Assembly: GCF_001949145.1 (NCBI RefSeq)
Contig: NW_019091359.1
Coordinates: 942,736 to 1,006,735 of the forward strand
Source: Acanthaster planci
Lineage: Eukaryota; Echinodermata; Asteroidea; Valvatida; Acanthasteridae
Direction of reading: 5' to 3'
DNA length: 64,000 nucleotides
Position 1 is the first letter of the stretch. Each line of letters opens with the position of its first letter. The notes under the pieces were generated by a model that saw only the letters and a program-made list of their open reading frames with translations, did not search any database and was not told the origin of the DNA. A program made the position numbers and the translations under genes. Shown here one piece after another: positions 49,701 through 59,100 of this stretch.

Positions 49701-52700
49701 GGGAATCCTCAGAGCTGTTAAATCCAAATGGTGGAAATTTACTTTAAGAAACTCAGGCTTGAATTGACGTCAAAAGGCACAGAAATACATTAGGATTCAA
49801 GAAACTATGGTCCATTTTGCTTGTTTTTGCAGTCTACAAATCTAATAGAACATATGCATCAGAGCTGGGAATTAGACCTTAACCAAGGCTTGTTCTTTAG
49901 CTTCCCCTAATTCCATAACTTTTCCTTAATTTTCCATAACCTTTCTGTGACATTCTCCATAAATTTTCCAAGGTTTTCCATAGCCAAACATATTGTTTTC
50001 ATGACTTTTGACTGTTTTTGAATTTCATGTGTTGTCTGAAGTAGGGAACCCATTTTTCCTCTCCAAAAACCGTTTTTAAATAAGGAATTAAAAAAAGAAA
50101 CAAAAAAAATGAAAATCCCCACAAAACACAGAGGAAGGAAACAAAATAATCTTACAGCTCCTCTGAAACGCCAACTCTGTTGAGTGATTGCCCAGTGGCA
50201 TGGTAGGACATTTGTTGAGAGCCTGCCGTCTGCAGTTTAGAGAAGAAAAAGGTTTCAAATCATAACAATTTCAAAATATCAATGAAATCTCAAACTCAAT
50301 TTTGCAGCAGGTCCTCAAAAGTAGATCTTGAGACCGTCCTTGATATAATTAAGAGTAACTGTAATACTTCTGATCTTTTCCATCATGCAAGTGATCTTAA
50401 AGCACCGTACAATTATTATATCATGTCACGAGAGTACGAGACCAATTTAGAAGTTGATATTCTCGAACATCTATAATGAAGCCACTTATACTCGTTGATG
50501 TAAAGGAAAGTAGGGGTAGAGTACAGGCAGGTTCATACTCGCTGCGTACGCACTGTGTATGCAGTGCGAGGGTCTATTCTGAGGTGTCTGCATCGCGTGA
50601 CGGAAAGCTAAGTGCATAATGAAATGCGCGCCCTAGAACGCAGTTTGTGAAAATAATGGAAAGTGCATCTGCACCAAACGTATGCGTAGTCGGACAAATT
50701 GAAATTTTAAAAACTTTTGTTGGATGCGCACACGCAGCCGAGACTTGAGAAAAGATGAAAGTGCGAACGACAAATGCGGCATTTACATTGCGCGCTCCAT
50801 GCGTGCAAACGCAGCAAGTATGAACCAGCCCTAATTTTCCCAAGGTAAAAACGTACAACCAACTGCTAGATTCAAACCCCTGACACTATTATGGGGTCTC
50901 TAATCCTAACCGCTAGGTGAATGCCCCAAAGTTTGAGACTTGGGCCCAATTTCAAGGCGCTGCTAAGTGCACGATTTTACGCTAACAGAGGCTCCACGTA
51001 TGTCATGGAGACCGTACGCCATACTGTAAGCACAACTTCAAGAAGTTACGAGTTGCGAGTAATAAAAATTTATGGGGCCAGTCGAGTAGAGTCTGACTTG
51101 GGTTGGTAACAAGTCATTTTTGCAAGTCCAAGTCATTTTTTGCAGGTCCAACTCAAATCACAAGTCAAAGCTGGTATTTACAAGTCAAGTCACAAGTCAC
51201 AAAAATAGCAACTTCAGTCCAAGTCACATGACTTGAGTCAGCAACTCTGTTCGTGATGTAACAATGGATCTCTGTATGCATGCCCATGAAACTTCTGCGC
51301 TAAGTATAGCAACTGTAAAATGATGGTCATTAAATACGCTCACCATTGAGCAAATTTTTATGCTGTGGTTAGCAAAAAAATTGCTTAACGTTAACCAGTG
51401 CTGTGAAATTAGGCCCTGCCTAACACCTTCAGCACTGCCACAGGTCCTGCAGGCTTGCATACCAGTTTAAGTGACTGAGAACTGCTTGGCACTGCTGTGG
51501 CCGGGTTTCATATATCTACTTAAATGTGATGAAGAAAATATCTGCTTAGCAAAAAAACAGGTTACCAGCTAAACTGTCATTCACTGTGTACCACTTGTGG
51601 CTTGTTCCCAGCTGATTTTTGCTTAGTATAAAATTGTGCCAAGCAACATTTCCTGTTTTGCAACCCTCTAAATTAAGCCTTTTGCGCATTAAGTTTTAAT
51701 GAAATCTGGTACACTCAGTTCTTTAACTTCACATGAACATAACAATTTGTATTCTCCATACTAAAAACACTGCTGCTATTACCTTGTGATTCAGGGCAAG
51801 TTTTTGCTTAGTTACATAAGAGACGCCTTGCACCAGTACACTGTTCTCAATGGCAATGAAGGGCATAAAGAAACCAGTCCATTCCAGAAACGGTGGTCGC
51901 TTTGCAAAAGCTTGCCACAATGACGAGGTATAGCAACAGTGTCTTTAGTCTGGGGAATTCAAACTGTCATGTTTATGTGCAATCAGATAACTCAGTGTAC
52001 CAGATTTTATTCAAATTTAACTTGCAAAAGACTTTTTGGGCCCTGGTCAAGGACGGAACTGGGGGAGGGGGGCCAACAGGGACCATGGTCCCTCCCCCCA
52101 AAAAAGTGGTTCTGGATCCGTCCCTGGATGTCAGTGTACCTTTCCTGTAGGAGTTTGCTGGGGATGAGGCCAGCTCGTGGGCCTTTCACCCCTTCCCGTC
52201 TCGCCTGCCACCACATCGGGTCGTCCTGGTTCACGATGTGCAAGATGTCGCCCTTCTTGAAGGACAGCCCCGCCTCTGGGCAGGGGATGGCATTATCGTT
52301 ATAAGGGTTGTAGTCAAAATATGTCTTGACGCGCACCTGATTCACAAATGAAAAAGAGCAAGTATGATCATTAACAGAAATATAAAATATCATCCATATT
52401 GACTGCCATTTCTTGGGGAACTTTCCTGAATTGTCAAACATCCAACGTCAAACCGCTGTGCAAGAACCCAATGCTTTATTTAACTTTCAATGGGCGTGAG
52501 CCACACGCACGCACATACTTGTTCCGTAAGTGGAAGGGCAACCCACATGTTGGATACCAAAATGCTAACTGGCCCAGTTTTTGTTGCCCCAATTTGCTCT
52601 TGACTTTCGCCACCAAAAGAAATTTTCCTCGCACTGCTGTTAAGGCCTAACCAGCAATAATGGCCGGGACCTGCATTCTTAAATTGTACAAACTCCTTTA

Positions 52701-55700
52701 AATCAAAACAAGGTGGACATGGAAGAACCACTAGGTGCAATGCTAAATTTGTCATGCATCAAATCTGTGAGTGATTCTAGCTAAGGCGTTGCCAAGGTGA
52801 GGGAAAAATGTTCTTTCGTATCCATGTTCCAGATTTCCGACAGTAAGACTAGATTTGTGATAAAAATGTTCTTCATGAACCTTCTATAACTTCTGCAAAT
52901 CAACCTACAGACTTTATAGAATGTTTACCAACAGATTGAGAAGTTATTTAAAATAATTTGGGGATAACAAATGTCATCAACTTAAGAAACGCCAAGAAAA
53001 AAAAATGAACTCACTTTCTGAAATGGCATGGCACAGGGTAGCAGCAACATGCAATGGAAATGAACAAACATGGATGATTACTGTATTACATGAATGAATA
53101 AATAAAGACGAGGATGATATTATCAGGTCAGCCCCAAGGAGTGACCTACATGTAGGTCATATAAAGGTTGTTCCTGCAAATAGCCCATATTTGTGCTGTT
53201 TTGCTTTGTGGCCACTTTTGGACCATCGCAACAACATGTGACACACTGTTGTGTGACACAACCACTGTCTTTCAGGTAATTCAAGTCCCAAATCCAATCC
53301 AACAGTCCCTAATTTTCACCAAATACGAAATTTCAAGTTGGATTAGAGTTAATCAAAAGTTGGTACTTCTGTGGTGAATCACTCATTTTTTGAGGGATTC
53401 AAACCTTTTACCTCTGCACAGCAAAGATGGTATGAACAAAACAACTGTTTTATTTTTAGATTGTGATGTAAGAAGTATCTAAATAGGGAATTTGCTAGCC
53501 ATGGTAAGAGTTTTCTCATTGGCACGCAACTAAGTGAAGCCAACCACTAGACAGGCCTTATTTAATAAGTTCATAACCCTGGAGGAAAAACATTGTAACC
53601 AGACTTCTCAATGCACATCATGATTTGCTCGGTTGCTAAAGAAAAAGTGTCCCACATCACAGCAGCTGACAAATATGAATAATGATCTTCCTGCCATGCA
53701 TATTGTGTTTTTTTCTGAAGCAAACATGCTGTGTCAATACACATGAATAGGCAAACTCGTTTCTGAATAATAAACAGACCTGCAACGGTCTTTTAAAAAG
53801 GCTTTGAAAACAAACCAAACCAGAAACTGAAACCAACAACAAAACAAGCCAAAGAAAACAAAAAACCTGGGGAAACTGTGTCATGGTCATGTCCTCGGGA
53901 ACACAACTAGAGTGAGTAATGAATATACATGTAAATTTTTCTGACGTCAGCAACGATCCTCATGAATAATGCAATTGGCCTGCACCTGACAATCAGTGCC
54001 TGGAAGTTACTTATTCACAATGATCTTTGTTAATGTCAGACACCTTTACTTTCAGGACAGGACCTTGTTTTGTTTTGATTTTTTGTTGTCTGAAAATAAA
54101 TTCTTTGCAAACACAACATTTCACATCTCTGAAGATCGCACAATGCATGCCACATGCCTCAGTGCCATTACCTGCTTTGGAATTATTTCACATTTCTGGA
54201 ATGGGAACAAAAAATGTAAAAATAGTGGTTTAGTTGGGAATATCGCCAACCATTTTGATTATTTTTTGTGATTTTTAACCTCTGTTTGGATAATTAGGGG
54301 TAAAAATTACACAATCAAGACTGTTCTATGCACTGCATGTTACATAAGAAGATCCTGAAAGTAGAGAAATCACACGCTTTTCCGCAACTTTAAAATCCAT
54401 TATGTACTTCTTTTGTATGAGTGCATCTGCAATAGTTTCTAGGTTATCTTACTGACTGAAATGCCTGCGTTAGTTTGGTGAGGTGATTTTGGAATTGAAA
54501 TGACCAAATACAATGAGACATTTCACAACTGTTAGTTCGTAAAATGGTCTGTGCAGCTGTGAGACTGTTATCTAAGCACTATAAACACAAATATGAAAGA
54601 ACTTTAAATGACTTTTTAATTCTGCTGGGAGATTAACGACAAAGTCGTCTTACAGAAAATACATTCATGAATTAAAATAAAATTTAGGGTCAGACTATAC
54701 ATTTTTAAAACTTATCCAACTTTGAAATACAAAAATCATATCACACTTTAAATGTTAAACATAACAATAAACCAAATAAATGTTAACAGGACATTAACAA
54801 CTTCTATGAGACCGTATACATGTACAAATTTCTCCTTTAGCATTATCTTTGTACTGCAAAACAAGATTTTTAATTTCAGTCTTTGCTTTATGGATCAAAT
54901 TTCATAGAGGTAGTTCACCCAATAGAAGCTGAAACACCTTTAAATCCATGTACGGCCTCTTGACCACTTGATAACTTGATTCCAGGTTTGAGCTTGCATA
55001 TATTTCAATTCTACATCAATTTGAACTTAGAAACTGACTGCAGTGGCTCTTGACAACTATCAGTGTTTAGTTAGGGAGGAATGTACCGGTATGACTGAGC
55101 AGTGATAAGCCAGTGGTCATGGTGAGGATGCATCCTGAGGATGCATCCCATCATGCCTCTGACAACTCTATTACCTGGCTCTCCATCGCATTTCTTGTCT
55201 CGACTTCGGCTGGGACGAGCTTGAAGGTGATTGTTCCATCGGATGAGGACTGCGCACAAAGTACATGTATGGAGAAAAAGCCAATTAGTCTGGTGCTTTA
55301 CGAGGCTATCCTTCCATAGAAATTATCAGTACAGTGGCCAGTATGAGACCGAGTCTGAATAGCATAACAAAGGTCCATAAAATTAGTTTGGTTACATAAA
55401 GTTATAATTTATTCATGATTCACAATACAAACATGTTCCCAAAAACTCAACTTCTGAAAAAGAGAATCTGCAAGAGATCAATTTCTTAAATTATTTTGAA
55501 TGGACTTTTGATTGTCACCTTGTGATACCACAAGACATGGGAGACTAGTGATGTTGTCAAGTAAATAGCAAGTCTTCAAAAGTTTGCACAAATCCACCGC
55601 CAATCGTCACAAGTCCAACATCATTAATTCTGACAAGTCTATCATAAGCATTCATGAGTCCACTGTAAGTTACCCAGTCCAACTTTGAAATCACAACTTG

Positions 55701-56187
55701 AGTTATTCAGGAGAACACTGCCAAGGGCATCCCGTTGTTACCAATGATCCCCAATTAAGATGTCACCAGAAATGTGCTGTGACTTTTGCCCAGTTTTAAC
55801 TACATTGGAGGAGGATATTTGACTTACCAGGAGGCTGACTACTTCGTCAGGGTCTCTTCCCCTCACGTCCACCCCATTCACCTCATGGACCACATCACCT
55901 ACATGAATCAATCCTGCAAGACGAACAAACTTTCACATATCAACAGAGCAAACCCACAAGAGGAAAACTAATGACCTCACACAATTTACGGACACTTTGA
56001 AAAACTCTAAATTTTAGAGTTGACAAAAGGTTGAAATAAAACTATAACACAAGAAACAGACAATTATACATGGATTTAATTTGATTTTCAGATCTTTTGG
56101 CTTACCACTTCTGTCTGCAGCACCACCGTGCATTACCCGGGCTATCACGACAGAGTTAAGCACATCATCCCATTTTATTGTAGCTCC
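43577..56187 (-). CDS. PALS1: PALS1/MPP5 (Stardust-type) MAGUK scaffold, 5' partial, 11 exons
   Basis: Apical polarity scaffold. In the family, the PDZ domain binds the Crumbs tail and the L27 domains bind PATJ and LIN7. Eleven exons with fully consistent phases encode 428 residues to the C-terminus. PDZ is about residues 1-68 ([24 protein letters not shown]). SH3 is about 82-146 ([34 protein letters not shown]). A basic hinge spans about 147-200. The guanylate-kinase-like domain is about 225-428 ([53 protein letters not shown]). The hinge IMYQAKKSD and IMTYEEV and the C-terminal EPQW.PS.W.R fit PALS1/Stardust better than MPP1, 2, 3, 6 or 7 or CASK. In the GK P-loop the usual catalytic lysine is Arg, so kinase activity is not expected. 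The L27 exons are not found in 56188-64000. Confidence 0.85.
44805..44945 (-). CDS. PALS1: PALS1-like exon: GK LID region
   Basis: Exactly 47 codons, phase 0 at both ends. It encodes [20 protein letters not shown], then [20 protein letters not shown] and NANRLFT. The linker after KPP is longer than in vertebrate PALS1. Confidence 0.9.
46325..46369. repeat. Perfect 16-bp inverted repeat (hairpin)
   Basis: ATGAACGTGGAAAAAT at 46325-46340 is matched by its exact reverse complement at 46354-46369 with a 13-base loop. It lies in a PALS1-like intron. The adjoining AGCTTTCGGTAACTGAGTAC at about 46277-46297 looks like a repeat tail seen in many retroelement remnants, but I cannot name the family. 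Confidence 0.7.
46591..46793 (-). CDS. PALS1: PALS1-like exon: GK core
   Basis: The acceptor is TTTTTCAG and the donor is GTAGGG. It encodes [20 protein letters not shown], then [20 protein letters not shown] and [23 protein letters not shown] is the hallmark GMP-site segment of MAGUKs. Confidence 0.92.
47376..47617. mobile_element. MITE-like foldback, family B, copy 2
   Basis: Ends GGGCCAATTTCTTAGCGCTG and, as reverse complement of the other end, GGGCCAATGCCATAGAGCTG. Each arm continues with a TTAAGCA-type segment, AAAAAACCTTG and GGTTACCAG over about 100 bases. It lies in a PALS1-like intron. No coding capacity. Confidence 0.75.
48213..48293 (-). CDS. PALS1: PALS1-like exon: degenerate P-loop
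   Basis: The acceptor is ACTCAG and the donor is GTAAGT. It encodes [18 protein letters not shown] then DRYQPAIP. With the flanking split codons this reads [11 protein letters not shown] and IPHTSRP. An arginine stands where true guanylate kinases carry the P-loop lysine. Confidence 0.87.
48730..48813 (-). CDS. PALS1: PALS1-like exon: entry to GK domain
   Basis: The acceptor is CCGTCAG and the donor is GTGAGT. It encodes [20 protein letters not shown] then PRPIVLVG, the EI.TYEE and RP(I)VL(I/V)G blocks that open MAGUK guanylate-kinase domains. Confidence 0.87.
49628..49714 (-). CDS. PALS1: PALS1-like exon: basic hinge (HOOK)
   Basis: The acceptor is TTAACAG and the donor is GTAGGT. It encodes [19 protein letters not shown] then IMYQAKKSD. 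The lysine-rich tract followed by (I/V)(M/L)Y.A.K.D matches the hinge of PALS1 just before its GK domain. Confidence 0.8.
50156..50229 (-). CDS. PALS1: PALS1-like exon: SH3-GK hinge, part 1
   Basis: The acceptor is AACTGCAG and the donor is GTAAGA. It encodes [19 protein letters not shown] followed by AFQRS across the phase 2 and phase 1 borders. It is needed to connect the SH3 exon with the next hinge exon, whose frame does not follow directly from SH3. The sequence is not conserved with anything I can name, so support comes from the splice phases. Confidence 0.65.
50862..50925 (-). repeat. tRNA-like (SINE head?) remnant
   Basis: On the minus strand CCTAGCGGTTAGGATTA resembles an A box, and GGGGTTTGAATC, about 40 bases on, resembles a B box. 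The A-to-B spacing is shorter than in a working tRNA and no complete cloverleaf could be drawn. A decayed tRNA-derived SINE head is more likely than a tRNA gene. Confidence 0.3.
50942..51416. mobile_element. MITE-like foldback, family B, copy 3, with internal repeat
   Basis: Ends GGGCCCAATTTCAAGGCGCT and, reverse-complemented, GGGCCTAATTTCACAGCACT. Both arms reach a GCTAAC segment. The middle carries the degenerate AAGTC array at 51105-51240, which looks like a separate insertion or expansion. Confidence 0.65.
51105..51240. repeat. Degenerate AAGTC/CAAGTCA array
   Basis: CAAGTCC, CAAGTCA and AAGTCACAAGTC units recur at irregular spacing over about 135 bases. A related but more degenerate array occurs at 55548-55706 in another intron of the same gene. 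Confidence 0.7.
51503..51660. repeat. Fragment of family B-like repeat
   Basis: Contains CTTAGCAAAAAAACAGG, GGTTACCAGCTAAA and, inverted, GATTTTTGCTTAG, all shared with the GGGCC-ended elements. The ends are decayed. Confidence 0.45.
51679..52030. mobile_element. MITE-like element, family A, copy 2
   Basis: Same arms and core as 23037-23368. Examples are GACGCCTTGCACCAGTACA, AACCAGTCCATTCCAGA and TAGCAACAGTGTCTTTA. The arms are inverted repeats of each other, running from CTTTTGC at the left to GCAAAAG at the right. It sits in the PALS1-like intron just downstream (in transcript order) of the SH3 exon. Confidence 0.8.
52048..52126. mobile_element. Small TIR element next to SH3 exon
   Basis: The left end CAAGGACGGAACTGG and the reverse complement of the right end CAGGGACGGATCCAG match at 12 of 15 positions. 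The interior is G/C-run rich. Ends of the type CAGGGGCGGATCCAG are common on small DNA transposons in marine invertebrates. No target-site duplication was seen. Confidence 0.5.
52140..52336 (-). CDS. PALS1: PALS1-like exon: SH3 domain
   Basis: The acceptor is TGAATCAG. The donor is the weak-looking GTACAC at 52139-52134. It encodes [20 protein letters not shown], then [20 protein letters not shown] and WWQARREG. It leaves in phase 2. Mobile-element sequence begins 13 bases beyond its 3' splice border on the plus-strand map. Confidence 0.9.
55175..55249 (-). CDS. PALS1: PALS1-like exon: end of PDZ and PDZ-SH3 linker
   Basis: Exactly 25 codons between GCGCAG and [19 protein letters not shown] is the last PDZ strand (GTLTFVLIP in vertebrate PALS1). 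[12 protein letters not shown] is the linker. In phase at both ends (0,0), so it could be skipped without a frameshift. Confidence 0.85.
55548..55706. repeat. Degenerate AAGTC/GTCC-rich repeat
   Basis: CAAGTC, GAGTCC and CAGTCC units are spread over about 160 bases, similar in word content to the array at 51105-51240. Confidence 0.5.
55828..55913 (-). CDS. PALS1: PALS1-like exon: PDZ core
   Basis: The acceptor is CTTGCAG and the donor is GTAAGT. It encodes [20 protein letters not shown] followed by PDEVVSLL, the standard GD.(I/V).(E/Q)(I/V)NG PDZ block. It leaves in phase 0. Confidence 0.88.
56106..56187 (-). CDS. PALS1: PALS1-like exon: PDZ beta-strands A-C
   Basis: The acceptor is CACCCAAAG and the donor is GTAAGC. 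It runs from phase 0 to phase 1. It begins [20 protein letters not shown], then [11 protein letters not shown] follows the PDZ carboxylate-binding loop that an upstream exon should supply (PLGAT in vertebrate PALS1), so this cannot be the first exon of the full-length form. Confidence 0.85.
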
Positions 56188-59100
56188 CTTTGGGTGGGTT
56201 AAAAAAAAAAGGATAAAGCTATCAAAAGGCACACGTAAAAATTATACTTATTATGTACACCAGTATAAAGGTTTTTCATGTGATGTAACATGACGGGCAA
56301 AGGCATTTCAGGAAGCGTACCATGTCTGTGAAGGCACGCACATTTTTATAGGCAATTTCATGTATGCAAGTATATTGAGAGACTTGGAAGGCACATGCGC
56401 TTCCACGCACATCTGTGTAAATTGAACGCTGACCGTCAAAAATCAAGTGACCGAAAATCTTCTATACATGCTGCATGGTCTGACTTCATGTGCAGTTTGC
56501 TGCGGCGGCGGTGGAAGTTGAGGACCTGTTTTCCTCGGGGGGTCTTCACTGTCACCACTGTCAAGATTTAAAGGGGTCTCAGTTGCGGCAGAAAAGTTCT
56601 GAAAGTTGGAAGGGGGCCCCGTGTTACATGTCTCTGGGGAGGACTGAAAGAGAGGGCAGACAATCTTTCCAAAATGCTAGAGGAAATTCCTCATGCTTGA
56701 GGACTGTGGCTTTGATCCCGGCAGACTTCTTAAGGCATATCCTCGCAAAGTACATGTAAGCCGCTGTTATTTACTTCAATAGCCTATCATTCATATTTAA
56801 CAAATTCAGGAAAACTGCGGTGGACTGGCATTTTGGTAATCATGGTGGGGAAAAAAAGAAGAAAAAAAAAAGAAATCCAATACGTGTCTTTGCATTATTT
56901 TTGTGTAATTTAAAAAGCATTCTGTGCAAAACAGATAGAATAAGATAATCCAAGGGAAACTACGTGTAAATCCTATGTACAATTAGATAACCCCCCTTTC
57001 CCACCATGGGAAACACTTCCACAGGGAATCGCCTGGTGACGCTGCCGGTTTGAAGCCCTCAATATTGAGGTGAATCTTGTAAACACTGTTATGGGATGTT
57101 TTCACAGCTCTGCACTAACTTATAGCATCCCTATAACCGGTGTGATTCCCATAGTCTGCTCAAATATTCACAAGGCCAACAAACCATGACACTAGATGTT
57201 TCATGAAATGAATGGAGAGATGGTACAGTACTTGTTTTCTATATTGAACATTGAAAATGGCACATAACATCTTCTTCACTCACAAACATGTCTGTGTACA
57301 TAAACAAAGAACAGTGACGACAGCTGTTTCCCAAGACTTGCAACCAAAACTGATGTCAGAGAAATGACAATTGAGAGGTCCTGAATATATTCGGAACAGA
57401 AATCCTGACACCTTTTCACCCGTTGGGACAAGGATGACAAACACAACATTGGAGGTATATGTACATGTAGACGGAATTATTGACAACATTTTGGAAGCCG
57501 GATGTCACCGTGACCAGAGTGGTTGTGGGTTGAAGTTGACGAGTCAAAAGCTCTGGAAAAGCTCTGAGTACATTCAACTTATATATCAATTAAACTCATG
57601 CCAGTATAGGGCAAATCTAAAGATAAAAACCAGCACAGCCTGTTGATTTTTCAAGTGGATGACATGATAAATTGAAGTCGGACACCGTGTGTAATATTCC
57701 TTGACTTGGGTCAAGGTCAAACTGGAATCCTGCCTGGCAAACACTTCCTTCTAGGGTTGCAGATCTGGAATAACCTCTCCCTGTCTGTCATCTGAGTTCT
57801 CGAGTCCCTCGTCATCTCCTAACAAGGATGCTTGCCTGTTAGTGACCGCCAGTTACTAATGAGGACTATTTAAAAACAGGGCCCATTTTTTTCTTACGGA
57901 CCAGTCCCAGTACAATTTCTGGAGTTCATTACGGGCTTGTCACTGATCAACCTTGAAGTGCCACAACATCATTTTGCGGGAAAGATCAGTCAATGTCAGA
58001 ATTTGAAAATCAACATGAAAGTGGTTTTAAAGTATCTTTTTTTTAGTAGATTTCTCTTGAAAGACATTCAGATGGTTTAACAGCTCAAAATAACAATTTT
58101 GCTCTGACATAAACATCCAGCCATCAACACTCCCCCCCCTTTCAGCATAAAAAATGGAAAAAGTTGATTTTTTTTTGGTTACCTTCTGTTACATCTTCAA
58201 AAAACCCTTTCTGCATTGTTTCCTTCAAAAATGATTTGTGGGTTTCAAACTATGGACAGTGTGGGCCCTTCCCAACACTCAGAGGATTTTTTTTGCAGGT
58301 ACCCCTAGAGGTAAAGTTCATTCTTTTCACACTGAAGCAATCCAACCTCTGACCGTTTCTGACGTAAAAATTCAATTCTGACTTTGTATGGGAACAATGA
58401 GCATGACACCTATACTGCATGTCCACAGTGCAAACAATGCATACAAAGCATTGTTCTGCATCATGTCGAAATCCAAACCCTGAAGAATTTCTGGCCTCTA
58501 GTGTGGGCACAATGCAGTTTGGCTCAGTAAAACGCAACAAAACCTACTAACACATGTACATGTAAATGGGCAGGTGTTTGCATATTAAACTTCCTATATA
58601 ACTTGCGAAAGTACAAAACATTCCATGGTGGTCTGTAATGAACATGAAGTGGGTAGGGAAATCATTGCCTCTGTGAGGTTCCCCCAAACCAATGGAACGA
58701 ACGATTTTATCTTACTCCTCTTCTGTGAAGACCCCAATAATATTGGCCCCTCCTCCCAACACCTGCCCTGAATACCTAGGACCAAAGTGTAAACAACACT
58801 CTTGCAGTAATTGCAGGCGGTCATTTTCTCAGTACGCGACTGAGGCCGACCTGGTCCCGGTATTTCACTGTGACCGACTTGTGACTCAAGCCCCCCTGTT
58901 TCCTGAGCGTGGGTTATCTACACAAATTAGCCCAAATTGGAATGGACGAGCGCTAATCCAGGTTGGATTAAGAGTTGAGCCCTGGAGCTTAGTGGCAATC
59001 AGTGTCTGGCTGTGTGGTTAGGTGACAACGGAGGTGGGGGGGGAGTTTGGGGATGGGGATGAGGGTTAGTGCCAAACCACATGCAGGTGGGTTTCTCAAA

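Noticed and set aside
56490-56650. Plus-strand frame reading VEVEDLFSS, similar to the EIEDLFSS block of vertebrate PALS1
   Set aside because: It is on the strand opposite to the PALS1-like gene, the match is nine residues, and nothing after it fits an L27 domain. Treated as chance.
58708-58770. Minus-strand open segment ending at a good GTAAGA donor
   Set aside because: None of its three frames resembles PALS1 L27 or PDZ sequence, and the acceptor is poor.
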